Shown: positions 17,613 to 26,373 of the stretch, piece after piece | How the letters are laid out: every line of letters starts with the position of its first letter | Position numbering within the stretch: the stretch's first letter is position 1 | Source: Oscillospiraceae bacterium | GTDB taxonomy: Bacteria; Bacillota; Clostridia; Oscillospirales; Acutalibacteraceae | DNA: 64,000 nucleotides | Assembly (NCBI GenBank): GCA_015066365.1 | Contig: SVON01000004.1 | Location: 1 to 64,000 of the forward strand | Reading direction: 5' to 3' | Position numbers and translations under genes: made by a program | Notes under the pieces: model-generated | What the model saw: only the letters and a program-made list of their open reading frames with translations | What the model was told of the DNA's origin: nothing | The model's database searches: none

Positions 17613-18404
17613 TTACTTGGGTCGGGTCATCTCCCACAGAATGATGCCCGCCGCCATAGATGCGTTCAGCGATTCGGCGCGACCGTTCATCGGAATGGTC
17701 ACCGCCTGCCGGCAGGCCGCCACCGTCGCCGGTTTAAGGCCGTTGCCCTCGTTGCCGATGACCGCCACCGTCCCGGCACCGAGACCTGCCTCGGTGATCG
17801 GCATAGCGGAGGCATCCACCACGCAGGCGTTGGCGGTGAGCCCTTTTGCCTGAAGGGCGGTCACCGTCTCGGCCATATCCCGCACCCGCATCAGCGGTAA
17901 GCGGAACACGCCGCCCATACTGCTGCGTAGCACCTTGGGGTTATAGACGTCGCAACAACCCTCGGACAGGATCAGGCCGGACAGGCCAAAGGCCTCAGCG
18001 GTGCGGATGATGGTCCCCAAATTACCCGGGTCCTGCACATCCTCTAACGCACCATATATACCCATTATATTTATTTTATCTATTATAAGCGAATTGTCAA
18101 GAGTTTTTGCAATACAAAACACACCTTGCGGATTGGTGGTGTCCCCCATATGCCGGGAAAGCTCCGGAGAGATCTCCACCACCGTATCCGCCGCGGCAAG
18201 CAGAGCCCCCACCACGTCGGTGTAAATAGCCAGCGCCGAAGCGGTATACAGCACCGCCTTGATTGCCACGCCGGAGCGCAACGCATCCCCGCAGAGGCGG
18301 GCTCCCTCCAGCGCAAACAGGCCGCTCTCCCGCCGTTTTTTAGCAGAATCGCACAGGCCACGCCACTCCTTGACCCACTGATTATCTTTGCTTGTGACGG
18401 TCAT
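17613..18404 (-). CDS. SpoU/TrmH-family RNA 2'-O-methyltransferase
   Basis: A 263-residue SPOUT methyltransferase that probably modifies ribose in rRNA or tRNA; the exact target cannot be read. The N-terminal substrate-binding domain has FALEGARLCGDAL. The C-terminal knot shows ALEDVQDPGNLGTIIRTAEA, VAVIGNEGNGL and IPMNGRAESLNASMAAGI, the three SpoU motifs. The start at 18404 is preferred because AAAGGAG lies ten bases upstream; a GTG nine bases earlier abuts that site. Codons between about 18046 and 18115 are strikingly AT-rich compared with the rest of the gene. It overlaps no neighbour and precedes dprA. Confidence 0.92.
   Translation of the reverse strand: MTVTSKDNQWVKEWRGLCDSAKKRRESGLFALEGARLCGDALRSGVAIKAVLYTASALAIYTDVVGALLAAADTVVEISPELSRHMGDTTNPQGVFCIAKTLDNSLIIDKINIMGIYGALEDVQDPGNLGTIIRTAEAFGLSGLILSEGCCDVYNPKVLRSSMGGVFRLPLMRVRDMAETVTALQAKGLTANACVVDASAMPITEAGLGAGTVAVIGNEGNGLKPATVAACRQAVTIPMNGRAESLNASMAAGIILWEMTRPK
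18073..18100 (-). promoter_or_regulatory. Promoter-like elements inside the SpoU-family gene
   Basis: Within the AT-rich in-frame block of the methyltransferase gene, the minus strand reads TTGACA (95-100 of the 18000s) then, after 16 bases, TAAAAT (18073-18078). It points toward dprA and topA. It could be a real internal promoter for the downstream genes or a chance result of AT-rich codons. Confidence 0.35.
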
Positions 18405-18509
18405 ATACCGCACACTCCTTTCGCTCTATGCCGGTAACTTTGCAAAGGGAAAACACGGAAAAACGCCCATTTTGATAGGGATTTTTCCCTGTTTTTCCTG
18501 TTTAGAAAA

Positions 18510-18546
18510 GCAAAATTGCACCCGACGGAAACCCGCCGGGTGCAAC
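18510..18546 (-). terminator. Rho-independent terminator of the infC-rpmI-rplT operon
   Basis: On the minus strand TTGCACCCGGCGG and CCGTCGGGTGCAA form a 13-base stem with a GTTT loop and one wobble pair, followed by TTTTGCTTTTC. It lies ten bases after the rplT stop. Confidence 0.88.
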
Positions 18547-18555
18547 GTAAGATTC

Positions 18556-18912
18556 TTATTTCAGGGCAGCCTTAGCCTGCTCGGTCAGAGCGGTGAAAGC
18601 GGCGGCATCGGACACAGCCAGCTCAGCCAGCATCTTGCGGTTCATCACGATACCGGCCTTCTTCAGACCGTTCATAAAGGTGGAGTAGTTCATGCCGTTC
18701 AGCTTAGCAGCGGCATTGATACGGGCAATCCACAGACGACGGAAATCGCGCTTGCGCTGCCGACGACCAATGTAGGCGTACTGGCCGGACTTCATCACCG
18801 CTTCTTTGGCGGTTTTGAACAGCTTAGACTTGGCACCGAAGTAACCCTTAGCCAGCTTCAATACTTTCTTTCTTCTCTTGCGCGTCATCATAGCGCCTTT
18901 AATACGAGCCAT
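18556..18912 (-). CDS. rplT: 50S ribosomal protein L20
   Basis: A 118-residue, very basic assembly protein of the large subunit; in Firmicutes it can also act on the operon leader. The N-terminus [16 protein letters not shown], followed by LKLAKGYFG and [22 protein letters not shown], is unmistakable. It is the last gene of the IF3-L35-L20 operon and is followed by a strong terminator. Confidence 0.98.
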   Translation of the reverse strand: MARIKGAMMTRKRRKKVLKLAKGYFGAKSKLFKTAKEAVMKSGQYAYIGRRQRKRDFRRLWIARINAAAKLNGMNYSTFMNGLKKAGIVMNRKMLAELAVSDAAAFTALTEQAKAALK

Positions 18913-18939
18913 GTTAATTTACCTCCGTTCAGCAATCAA

Positions 18940-19137
18940 TTATTTGTAAGGGATCAGGCGCTTGATGGTGGCCAGGTTGGTCTTGTCGGCCGCCACGGTC
19001 TTGCGCAGGTTTCTCTTACGCTTGGTGGTCTTCTTGTTCAGGATGTGGGATTTGTAAGCATGACCACGGATCGCTTTACCGGTCTTGCTCAGCTTGAAAC
19101 GCTTCTTCGCACCGCTGTGCGTTTTAATCTTAGGCAT
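18940..19137 (-). CDS. rpmI: 50S ribosomal protein L35
   Basis: A 65-residue basic protein. The start [20 protein letters not shown] and the later [16 protein letters not shown] are family-defining. It sits between infC and rplT with an AGGAGG-type site (AAGGAGG) before the ATG. Confidence 0.98.
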   Translation of the reverse strand: MPKIKTHSGAKKRFKLSKTGKAIRGHAYKSHILNKKTTKRKRNLRKTVAADKTNLATIKRLIPYK

Positions 19138-19210
19138 AGTTTTGTCCTCCTTAATTGGTTTGTGTCAACAGGCAAAGCCTGAAACGCAACGAAATGTGTT
19201 TTAGGACGGC

Positions 19211-19732
19211 TTACTTGCCGTCTTTACGGGGTACCAGGAACATCAGCATATTCCGGCCCTCCAGTTTGGCGGCCTTTTCCACCGTAGCAAACTCGGCACA
19301 GGCCTCGGCAAACCGGGTCATAGACTCCACACCCTTTTCGGGGTGGCCCATCTCACGACCGCGGAAGCGGATGTTGACCTTCACCTTGTCGCCATGCTGG
19401 ATGAACCGCTTGGCTTGGGCAACCTTGGTGTTGAAGTCACCCACGTCGGTGTTCAGACCCAGGCGCACCTCTTTGATGTCCACCACGTGCTGGTTTTTGC
19501 GGGCCTCTTTCTCCTTCTTGGCCTGCTCGAACCGGTACTTGCCGTAGTCCATAATGCGGCATACCGGCGGAACGGCGGTAGGAGCAATCTTGACCAGGTC
19601 CAGACCGGCGTCATCCGCCAATTTCTGGGCGTCCCGCGCAGACATCACGCCCAACTGGGCGCCGTCGGCACCGATGATACGAAGCTCATCATCCCGGATC
19701 TGCTCATTGATCTGCATCTCTTTTTTTGCTAT
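19211..19732 (-). CDS. infC: Translation initiation factor IF-3
   Basis: Binds the 30S subunit and checks start-codon pairing. N-terminal domain INEQIRDDELRIIGADGAQLG (given in part) and C-terminal domain with KVNIRFRGREMGHPEKG and FLVPRKDG are diagnostic. No ATG fits before INEQ except one inside the domain. The AGGAGG at the 5' end is 8 bases from an ATA codon at 19730-19732, whereas a GTG is only one base away from it. IF3 genes often start at AUA, AUU or AUC, which lets IF3 repress its own synthesis, so ATA is proposed here (173 residues). An attenuator-like leader precedes it. Confidence 0.93.
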   Translation of the reverse strand: MAKKEMQINEQIRDDELRIIGADGAQLGVMSARDAQKLADDAGLDLVKIAPTAVPPVCRIMDYGKYRFEQAKKEKEARKNQHVVDIKEVRLGLNTDVGDFNTKVAQAKRFIQHGDKVKVNIRFRGREMGHPEKGVESMTRFAEACAEFATVEKAAKLEGRNMLMFLVPRKDGK

Positions 19733-19893
19733 CGGAAACACCTCCTAGAGTAGGTTAGCAAACAAAAAAAGCGGACAGCCAAGCTGCCCGCACAAAACAG
19801 AAACCCATCAATGGTGTGGTAGGAAACAGTCTATATCAACCCTTTGGAACGGTATCCGGGGGTGAGAGCGGGCAACGCTCTGCTTCATTCGTC
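19733..19893 (-). promoter_or_regulatory. infC operon leader (L20-leader-like attenuator)
   Basis: The 160-base untranslated leader ends with an intrinsic terminator: GCGGGCAGC and GCTGTCCGC flank a TTG loop at 19771-19791 and are followed by seven T. An upstream hairpin-forming stretch (AGAGCGTTGCCCGCTCT) and the segment around 19800-19830 are typical in place and style of Firmicutes leaders where L20 or IF3 levels set attenuation of infC-rpmI-rplT. The assignment to the L20-leader family is from position and overall look, not from an alignment. Confidence 0.6.
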
Positions 19894-19899
19894 GCAAAG

Positions 19900-19928
19900 A
19901 TTATAACAGCCCTCACCGCCTTTGTCAA
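19900..19928 (-). promoter_or_regulatory. sigma-A promoter of infC-rpmI-rplT
   Basis: A perfect TTGACA (19923-19928) and a perfect TATAAT (19900-19905) on the minus strand, with a 17-base spacer. The -35 box overlaps the stop codon of the upstream M50 protease gene. Confidence 0.9.
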
Positions 19929-20521
19929 GAGTTTTTTTGCAATTTGTCCGAGAAAAACAAAAGCACCGTCAGATACCCGCTGACAATCAGCAGGGTGACG
20001 TTGCCCTGCCCCCGTAAAAACAGCCAAAAGCACAACGCTGCCAACGGGAGCAAGGTCAGTGCCGAGGTCAACCGTAAGACCGCCCCGCTCAAAGCCTCCA
20101 ACCCAATAAAGCATAATCCGCACCGCAAGATTTCTCCCCCATCCAGCGCCGTGGCCGGAAGCAGATTCAGCAGCCCCAGCACCAGATGCACTACCGCCGG
20201 AGTAACCCGCCCCAACGCAAACAGAAGAAACGCGCACACAAAATTGGCGGCGGGACCCGCCATAGAAATAACGAGGTTTTTTCTGTAACTCGGCAGGCGG
20301 TGTCCCAGCCGGATGCGGGCACCAAACGCCCCCAATACGCAGTCCTCCGGCGGCACCCCCACGCACAGCATCGCCAACAGATGCCCCCCCTCGTGGAGCA
20401 GGGCCGCCACCAAGCAGGACACCGCCAAACCGTCCGGCTGCCATAAAAGGAGCGCTGTCAACAGAGCCGGAAACAACAGACTCAGTCGACAGCGCATCCC
20501 GCCGATCCGGAACTCAAACAC
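19925..20521 (-). CDS. Site-2 protease family (M50) membrane metalloprotease, SpoIVFB-like
   Basis: A 198-residue polytopic protease. The zinc-binding HEGGH (HExxH type) is in a hydrophobic helix near residues 43-47, and the third ligand is in the NLLPATALDGGEIL motif near residue 121. In B. subtilis SpoIVFB, a protease of this type activates pro-sigma-K in the mother cell. Here it lies just downstream of a small membrane protein and spoIVA, which supports a sporulation role. The start is a GTG at 20521 with only a weak AGGGCGG site, so it may depend on translation of the upstream gene, which overlaps it by eight bases. Confidence 0.85.
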   Translation of the reverse strand: MFEFRIGGMRCRLSLLFPALLTALLLWQPDGLAVSCLVAALLHEGGHLLAMLCVGVPPEDCVLGAFGARIRLGHRLPSYRKNLVISMAGPAANFVCAFLLFALGRVTPAVVHLVLGLLNLLPATALDGGEILRCGLCFIGLEALSGAVLRLTSALTLLPLAALCFWLFLRGQGNVTLLIVSGYLTVLLFFSDKLQKNS

Positions 20522-20885
20522 CGCGCCACCGCCCTGCCAAAAAGGCGGCGTTCACTCCGGAAACGCCTTGATTTTCAGGCGTCTCTTGCGTTGTAAAGCT
20601 ATGCTCCTTTACATCCACCTCTTCCTCTTCGAACAGGCCAGACAGTACCGTCATCAGTTGGTTTTCCTCCAACGCCCCGCGAAAACTCTGTTTCAGCTCC
20701 TCATAGGCACCGCCCCCGGCCAATTTCAGCACAAACACCAAGAGCAGTACCGCCACGCAAGCCAGGCTCTGCACCCCCAGCACCGACCAGCGCCGGCAGC
20801 GGAGCACCCCCTTCTTTTTCTTTTCCTCCTGCATCACCCGCTGTTGAGTCCAGCGCTGTTCTGCGTCCCGGTCGTGTACTACCAT
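20514..20885 (-). CDS. Small single-span membrane protein between spoIVA and the M50 protease
   Basis: A 123-residue protein, family not recognised. The start at 20885 (MVVHDRDAEQRW) has AAGGAG six bases upstream; an earlier TTG would include that site. It has a charged N-terminal tail with RVMQEEKKKK, one membrane helix (about 38-58), then an acidic segment (about 60-100). In Bacilli the SpoIVFB protease is paired with SpoIVFA, an anchoring single-pass protein, but this one lacks the large extracytoplasmic domain of SpoIVFA. By position it is a candidate regulator of the M50 protease; that is inference. Confidence 0.6.
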   Translation of the reverse strand: MVVHDRDAEQRWTQQRVMQEEKKKKGVLRCRRWSVLGVQSLACVAVLLLVFVLKLAGGGAYEELKQSFRGALEENQLMTVLSGLFEEEEVDVKEHSFTTQETPENQGVSGVNAAFLAGRWRGV

Positions 20886-20895
20886 ACGTTTCTCC

Positions 20896-22377
20896 TTATA
20901 CAATAATGCAGATAAGCCCGTTACAGCCCTCGTTGATGATACGCTCCACCGTTTCTTTCAACTTTAGCCGGGCTTCCTCCGGCATATGTACCAGCTTGTT
21001 ATGCAGCCCCTCATTGACCAACCCGTACAGGGAGGTGCCAAAAATGTTGGAATCCCAAATCTTCTTTGGGTCTTCGGCAAACTGGCCTAACAAATAATTC
21101 ACCAGATCCTCACTCTGCCGTTCCGTCCCCACGATGGGGCTGACCTCCGTATGGATCTGGGCTTTCATCATATGGATCGAGGGCGCCGCAGCCCGCAACC
21201 GTACTCCATAACGGCCACTCTGCCGGATGATTTCCGGCTCCTCCAGCGTCATTTCCTCCATCTCCGGCATCACAATGCCGTAGCCGGTGGCCTCCACCTG
21301 TTCCAATGCCCCTTGGATTTTCTCGTATTTTTTGCAGACAGCCGCCATCCGGGTCATATGGGTGAGCAACGCACCCTCATCCGGGATGGACAATCCGGTA
21401 CTCTCCCCCAAGATTTGATAAAACAGCTCCGGCAGCACCGTCACGGTGACAGTGGCAACCCCGGTGCCCAGATCGATCTCATCCACCGCCGCCGTCTCTA
21501 CGTAGCGGCACCCTTGTGCGGCTTTGGCAATATGCCCCACCTGCCCGACTCGCTGCACCTCCCGACAGGCCTCCTTGACGGTGCTCAGCACCCCTTGCCG
21601 TACCGGGTGACCAGGATCCAACCGCATCAGCCATCGGGGCAAGCAAAGCCCCACCTGCCGCACCGGGAACTGGTACAGCAACGTCTCCAAGATCTGCCGA
21701 ATCTCCTGCTCGGTCATCGTTTGACAGTTGACCGGCACCACCGGCACCCCGTAGGCTTCGGTAAGTTCCGCCGCCATCTGCCGGGTGGTCTCTGCATAGG
21801 GATCCACCGCGTTGAGCAAAACCGTAAAGGGCTTATTCAGCGCCTTGAGTTCCCGGATGACCCGCTCCTCCGCGGCGGCATACTCAGCCCGTGGAATGTC
21901 GGTAATGGATCCATCCGTGGTGACGACCAATCCCACCGTGGAGTGGTCGGTAATCACCCGGCGGGTTCCCTCCTCCGCCGCCATATTGAAGGGGATCTCC
22001 TCCTCATACCACGGGGTTTTTACCATCCTAGGCTGATCCTGCTCGATGTACCCTAACGCAGACGGAACGATGTAACCAACGCAATCCACCAACCGCACCC
22101 GCATATTGGCCACCCCATCCAGCGTTACCCCCGCCGCCTGCTCCGGAATAAACTTCGGCTCGGTGGTCATAATGGTGCGCCCTGCGGCGGATTGGGGCAA
22201 CTCGTCGTTGGCCCGCTCCCGGCGGTAATCGTTCTCCATATGGGGTATCACCAGGGTGTCCATAAACCGCTTGATAAAGGTGGATTTGCCGGTGCGCACC
22301 GGCCCCACCACCCCCAAATAAATGTCGCCGCCGGTTCTGGCGGCCATATCTCTATATAAGCTGCTGGCAGTTTCCAT
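20896..22377 (-). CDS. spoIVA: Stage IV sporulation protein A (spore coat base ATPase)
   Basis: A 493-residue ATPase that polymerises on the forespore surface and anchors the coat. The Walker A motif GPVRTGKST is near residues 25-33, and MTTEPKFIPE, VRLVDCVGYIVP and TDHSTVGLVVTTDGS are conserved. The protein ends with the typical EGCNGLICI tail used for targeting. GCGGAGG lies upstream of the ATG. A sigma-E-type promoter is visible at 22411-22439. It heads a three-gene unit with the small membrane protein and the M50 protease. Confidence 0.97.
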   Translation of the reverse strand: METASSLYRDMAARTGGDIYLGVVGPVRTGKSTFIKRFMDTLVIPHMENDYRRERANDELPQSAAGRTIMTTEPKFIPEQAAGVTLDGVANMRVRLVDCVGYIVPSALGYIEQDQPRMVKTPWYEEEIPFNMAAEEGTRRVITDHSTVGLVVTTDGSITDIPRAEYAAAEERVIRELKALNKPFTVLLNAVDPYAETTRQMAAELTEAYGVPVVPVNCQTMTEQEIRQILETLLYQFPVRQVGLCLPRWLMRLDPGHPVRQGVLSTVKEACREVQRVGQVGHIAKAAQGCRYVETAAVDEIDLGTGVATVTVTVLPELFYQILGESTGLSIPDEGALLTHMTRMAAVCKKYEKIQGALEQVEATGYGIVMPEMEEMTLEEPEIIRQSGRYGVRLRAAAPSIHMMKAQIHTEVSPIVGTERQSEDLVNYLLGQFAEDPKKIWDSNIFGTSLYGLVNEGLHNKLVHMPEEARLKLKETVERIINEGCNGLICIIV

Positions 22378-22410
22378 ACGTCGTTCCTCCGCTCATTCGT
22401 CGTTTGTACA

Positions 22411-22439
22411 GACTTATGAGGAACACGTGAGGTTTATGA
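22411..22439 (-). promoter_or_regulatory. Candidate sigma-E promoter of spoIVA
   Basis: The minus strand reads TCATAAA (22433-22439), which fits the sigma-E -35 consensus KMATAWW, then 14 bases, then CATAAGTC (22411-22418), close to the -10 consensus CATACAMT. spoIVA is a known mother-cell sigma-E gene, so the location fits. Confidence 0.6.
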
Positions 22440-22444
22440 CACAG

Positions 22445-22490
22445 AAAGAAAAGCCGTCCCAACGATTTCTCGTTGAAACGGCTTTTTGCG
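22445..22490 (-). terminator. Terminator of the potABCD operon
   Basis: On the minus strand AAAGCCGTTTCAACGA and TCGTTGGGACGGCTTT form a long, partly interrupted stem with a GAAA loop, followed by TCTTTC. It begins about six bases after the potD stop. Confidence 0.75.
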
Positions 22491-22495
22491 CTGTT

Positions 22496-23605
22496 CTAAT
22501 TAGAGAACGGCCACCATTCTGGTCGTTCCCGCAGACATTTAAGCTGAATCCACAGCTCTTTCTGTTTTTTATTGATGTGCTCCGGCAGCGTAATGAACAC
22601 CTCAGTGTTCTTCAACTTCTCCTCCGGCGGATAGAACATGGGGTTTTCGCTCACCTCGGCATCCAGCTCTTTCAGCGCCTCGGTGTGGGGGGTGGAATAG
22701 CAGATGTACTCCGCGTTGGCGGTGGCCACCTCGGTCTCGCACATAAAGTTAATGTACTTCTCTGCCAACTCCTTGTTGGGGCTGTTTTTCAGCACGCACA
22801 TCGCATCCACAAAGCGGTTGGTGCCCTCGTCCGGAATATGGTACTTAATGAACTCTTTACCATCCTCGCCGGTGATCATATTAGCGCCGTCACCGGAATA
22901 GTACGGAGCCAGCCACCCCTCTTCGTTGGTCATCTTCTGGAACACCTGGTCCATAAAATAGCCCTGCACCAACGGCTTCTGTTTGGCCAGTTCCTTGTAG
23001 GCAGCCTCCCAGTGGTCCGTATTGGTGGTGTTCATCGAGTATCCCAGTTTTTTTAAGGCGATCATAAAGGAATCCCGGGCATTATCAAACATAAAGATCT
23101 TGTTGGCGTACTTCTCGTTCCACAGAATATCCCAGCCCTGGGCCTCTACCTCTTCGGTAGAAACATACTTGGAATTGTAGAAGATGCCCACCGTGCCCCA
23201 GGTGTAGGGAACGGAATACTCATTGTTGGGATCGTACTCCAAATTCTTATAGTCTTTGTGAATGTACTGATAGTTGGGGATGTTGTCGAAATTCAGCTTG
23301 GCCAGCATATCCTCTTGGATCATCTTGCCAATCATATAGTCGGAGGGAATCACCACATCGTATTCCGCTGCCCCACTCTTCAGCAGGGTGTACATCGACT
23401 CGTTGCTCTCGTAGGTCCGGTAGTTGACCTTGACCCCGTAACGCCGCTCAAACTCGGCATTTACATCCATCAGGCCATCACTGCCGTCTGAGATATACTC
23501 ACCCCAGTTATAGACATTCAGCGTGATGGTGTCGTCACCGAAATCGCAGCCGGAAAACAAACCGGCCATCAGAAGCAACGCCAAAAGAAAGGAAAGCTTT
23601 TTCAT
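22496..23605 (-). CDS. potD: Spermidine/putrescine ABC transporter, substrate-binding lipoprotein
   Basis: A 369-residue binding protein. Signal peptide with lipobox LFSGC, so lipidated at Cys20. The mature part begins TLNVYNWGEYI, the hallmark of PotD/PotF proteins, and later has VVIPSDYMIGKMI, YSVPYTWGTVGI and a C-terminal region with NKELAEKYINF. It delivers polyamines to the PotBC channel. GAGGAGA lies before the ATG. It is the last gene of the operon. Confidence 0.94.
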   Translation of the reverse strand: MKKLSFLLALLLMAGLFSGCDFGDDTITLNVYNWGEYISDGSDGLMDVNAEFERRYGVKVNYRTYESNESMYTLLKSGAAEYDVVIPSDYMIGKMIQEDMLAKLNFDNIPNYQYIHKDYKNLEYDPNNEYSVPYTWGTVGIFYNSKYVSTEEVEAQGWDILWNEKYANKIFMFDNARDSFMIALKKLGYSMNTTNTDHWEAAYKELAKQKPLVQGYFMDQVFQKMTNEEGWLAPYYSGDGANMITGEDGKEFIKYHIPDEGTNRFVDAMCVLKNSPNKELAEKYINFMCETEVATANAEYICYSTPHTEALKELDAEVSENPMFYPPEEKLKNTEVFITLPEHINKKQKELWIQLKCLRERPEWWPFSN

Positions 23606-23609
23606 CCGG

Positions 23610-24410
23610 TCATCTCCTCTCTTTCTGCTTATTCAGATCCCGCACCTGGCGTACGTTGACCGCCACCAACAGAATCAGCACCGTGCCGAACAACAAAGTA
23701 GACAGGGCGTTGATCTCCGGGGTCACCGGCTTTTTGGTCATCGAATAGATGGTGACCGACAGATTCTGAGCCGAAGCGCCGCTGTTGAAATAGCTGATAA
23801 CAAAGTCATCCAACGACATGGTGAACGCCATCATCGCACCGGTGATGACACCGGGCATAATCTCCGGCAGCACCACCTTGAAAAAGGCAGGGAATGGACG
23901 GCAGCCCAGATCCAACGCCGCCTCGTAGGTGTGGCGGTTCATCTGCCGCAGCTTCGGCATCACCTGCAACACCACGTAGGGAATGCAGAAGGTAATGTGG
24001 GAGATCAGCAGAGTGGCAAAACCGGGCTGAAGCAAGCCGGTGGCCCGGTAGATGGCCACGAACATCAGCATCATCGAGATACCGGTCACGATCTCCGGAT
24101 TCACCATCGGAATGTTGTTGATGCCCATCATCAGAGTCTTGAGCCGACCGTTCATACTGTAAATGCCCACCGCCGCCATAGTGCCGATCACGGTGGCAAC
24201 CACCGCCGCCAACACCGCAATCTGCAGGGTCAGCCACAGAGAATCGATGATCAACTCGTTGTTGAACAACTCTTTATACCAGTCAAAGGTAAAGCCACCC
24301 CACTCCACACGGTTTTTGGAATCGTTGAAGGAGTAGGCAATCAGCACCACGATGGGGGCATACAGAAAACCGAAGATGAGAAAGTTATAAATACGGGATA
24401 ATGTCTTCAC
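23610..24410 (-). CDS. potC: Spermidine/putrescine ABC transporter permease PotC
   Basis: A 266-residue inner-membrane permease with six predicted helices. The N-terminus has YNFLIFGFLYAPIVVLIAYS, and the EAA loop for docking the ATPase is EAALDLGCRPFPAFFKVVLP. It starts with GTG at 24410, which overlaps the stop of potB (GTGA), with GGGGGT upstream. It forms the channel with PotB. Confidence 0.94.
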   Translation of the reverse strand: MKTLSRIYNFLIFGFLYAPIVVLIAYSFNDSKNRVEWGGFTFDWYKELFNNELIIDSLWLTLQIAVLAAVVATVIGTMAAVGIYSMNGRLKTLMMGINNIPMVNPEIVTGISMMLMFVAIYRATGLLQPGFATLLISHITFCIPYVVLQVMPKLRQMNRHTYEAALDLGCRPFPAFFKVVLPEIMPGVITGAMMAFTMSLDDFVISYFNSGASAQNLSVTIYSMTKKPVTPEINALSTLLFGTVLILLVAVNVRQVRDLNKQKERR

Positions 24411-25237
24411 GTCATCATACCCCCTAACTCGTCCTCGCCGTTGTCGACCTTACGCATCAGGGACATACAAATCAGCATCAGCACCATCAAAACCAGAGAC
24501 AGAGCCGCACCTACATTGTAGTCACAGCCATCGCCCACAAACATCGTTTCGATGACGTCGCCGATCATCATATATTTACTGCCACCCAGCAATTTGGAAA
24601 TCACGAAGGTGGACACCGCCGGCACGAACACCATGGTCACGCCGGACACGATGCCGGGAGCACTCAACGGCAAAATCACCCGGCGAAACACCTGCCAGCT
24701 GTTACAGCCCAGATCCTGAGCCGCCTCGATGATGCGGTGATCCATCTTGGCCATCACCGAATACAGAGGCAGGATCATAAAGGGCAGGAAGTTATACACC
24801 ATACCCAGCACCACCGCGCCATCGGTATTGATCATCGATAAGGTGGCGTCCGGACCGATCACGCCGATGGTCCGCAGAAACTGATTGATCAGACCGTTGT
24901 TCTCCAACAGGGTCATCCAAGCATAGGTGCGCAGAAGGAAGTTCATCCACATAGGCAGCATCACGATCATCACCATGGTGCGCTGCATATGCTCTGACTT
25001 GCGGGAAATACTCAGGGCCACCGGATAAGCCAACACCAGACAAATTACCGTTGCCAAAGCGCCCATCCAGATGGAATCCACATACGTACCCGCAAACTGC
25101 CAGATCTTGGCAATATTGGCGGTGGTAAAGGCACCGGTCTCATCCGTAAAGGCAAACCACAGCACGATAGCCATAGGAACCACGGTGAAAATGCCCATCC
25201 ACAGCGCAAAGGGGGTTGCGGCAGTACGTTTGCTCAT
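24407..25237 (-). CDS. potB: Spermidine/putrescine ABC transporter permease PotB
   Basis: A 276-residue permease, partner of PotC. Several membrane helices, and the EAA-type loop [20 protein letters not shown] near residue 170. It overlaps potA at the upstream end (ATGA-type coupling) and potC at the downstream end, which fixes the operon order potA-potB-potC-potD. Confidence 0.94.
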   Translation of the reverse strand: MSKRTAATPFALWMGIFTVVPMAIVLWFAFTDETGAFTTANIAKIWQFAGTYVDSIWMGALATVICLVLAYPVALSISRKSEHMQRTMVMIVMLPMWMNFLLRTYAWMTLLENNGLINQFLRTIGVIGPDATLSMINTDGAVVLGMVYNFLPFMILPLYSVMAKMDHRIIEAAQDLGCNSWQVFRRVILPLSAPGIVSGVTMVFVPAVSTFVISKLLGGSKYMMIGDVIETMFVGDGCDYNVGAALSLVLMVLMLICMSLMRKVDNGEDELGGMMT

Positions 25238-26373
25238 TCTTCCGCCTCCTCTGCCTCTGCGGCAGCCACGGCATCGCCCAGCTCGTCAAACTCCTCAGAA
25301 TAGGAGCTGTAATCGCCGAACATACCGGAATAAGCGGATTTTTTCATCACGTGGATGTCCTCGGGGTTCAGCACGATGCCGATAACCGAGCCTTCGGGAT
25401 AGAAGTCGGTGGTCTGAATCAGCCACTTAAAGCCCTTGAAATCCACGATGGTGTCATAGTGCACACCCTTAAAGGTGACGTTGGTGACGGTGCCGGTCAG
25501 GTGTCCCTTGACCGGCTCTACGATGTCAATATCCTCAGGGCGGATGACCACGTCCACCGGCTCGTTCTTATCAAAGCCGGCATCCAGACAACTGAATTTG
25601 CGGCCAAAGAACTCCACCAGGTAGTCCTCCAGCATCACGCCGTCCAAAATATTACTCTCGCCGATAAAATCTGCCACAAAGGCGTTCTGGGGCTCGTTGT
25701 AAATATCCTGAGGCGTGCCGATCTGCTGAATGACGCCGTCATCCATCACCACCACGGTGTCGGACATAGACAGCGCTTCCTCCTGGTCGTGGGTGACATA
25801 AATAAAGCTGATACCCAGACTCTTCTGGATATTTTTCAGTTCAGTCTGCATATCCTTACGCAATTTTAAGTCCAACGCGGCCAGAGGCTCATCCAGAAGC
25901 AGCACGCGGGGATTGTTCGCCAGGGCGCGAGCAATCGCCACACGCTGCTGTTGACCGCCGGACAATTTCGCCACCGAACGCTTTTCAAAGCCTTTTAGGT
26001 TGACTAATTGCAGCATTCTGGTGACGGTTTCGTCAATCTCCTGCTTGCTCTTCTTCTGCACCCGCATACCAAAGGCCACGTTCTCATATACATTCAAATG
26101 CGGAAACAGAGCGTAGCGCTGGAAGATGGTGTTCACCGTCCGCTTATACGGCGGCACGTCGTTGACCCGTTTGCCGTCAAAAAAGACATCGCCGTGATCC
26201 GGGGTGATAAAGCCGGCAATGATCCGCAGGGTGGTGGTCTTACCACAGCCGGAAGGACCCAGCAGGGTAACAAACTCACCGTCGGAAATACTCAAATCCA
26301 AGTGTTTGAGCACCGGTTCTCCATCAAAAGATACAGCAATGTCCTTGAGTTCAATGATTTTGTTTTCGTTCAT
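25234..26373 (-). CDS. potA: Spermidine/putrescine ABC transporter ATP-binding protein PotA
   Basis: A 379-residue ATPase. Walker [10 protein letters not shown] is near residue 40, the signature is [15 protein letters not shown], and Walker B is [14 protein letters not shown]-terminal TOBE domain carries regulation. The start at 26373 ([12 protein letters not shown]) is nine bases from AAGGGGG; the alternative ATG three codons upstream touches that site. A long structured leader precedes it, and its ribosome binding site lies in a 10-base inverted repeat. Confidence 0.95.
   Translation of the reverse strand: MNENKIIELKDIAVSFDGEPVLKHLDLSISDGEFVTLLGPSGCGKTTTLRIIAGFITPDHGDVFFDGKRVNDVPPYKRTVNTIFQRYALFPHLNVYENVAFGMRVQKKSKQEIDETVTRMLQLVNLKGFEKRSVAKLSGGQQQRVAIARALANNPRVLLLDEPLAALDLKLRKDMQTELKNIQKSLGISFIYVTHDQEEALSMSDTVVVMDDGVIQQIGTPQDIYNEPQNAFVADFIGESNILDGVMLEDYLVEFFGRKFSCLDAGFDKNEPVDVVIRPEDIDIVEPVKGHLTGTVTNVTFKGVHYDTIVDFKGFKWLIQTTDFYPEGSVIGIVLNPEDIHVMKKSAYSGMFGDYSSYSEEFDELGDAVAAAEAEEAEE

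Noticed and set aside
19836..20444. A 202-codon frame in the same region as the M50 protease
   Set aside because: It overlaps the protease in another frame, is Gly-rich without domains, and runs through the infC promoter and leader, whereas the protease frame carries HEGGH and LDGG.
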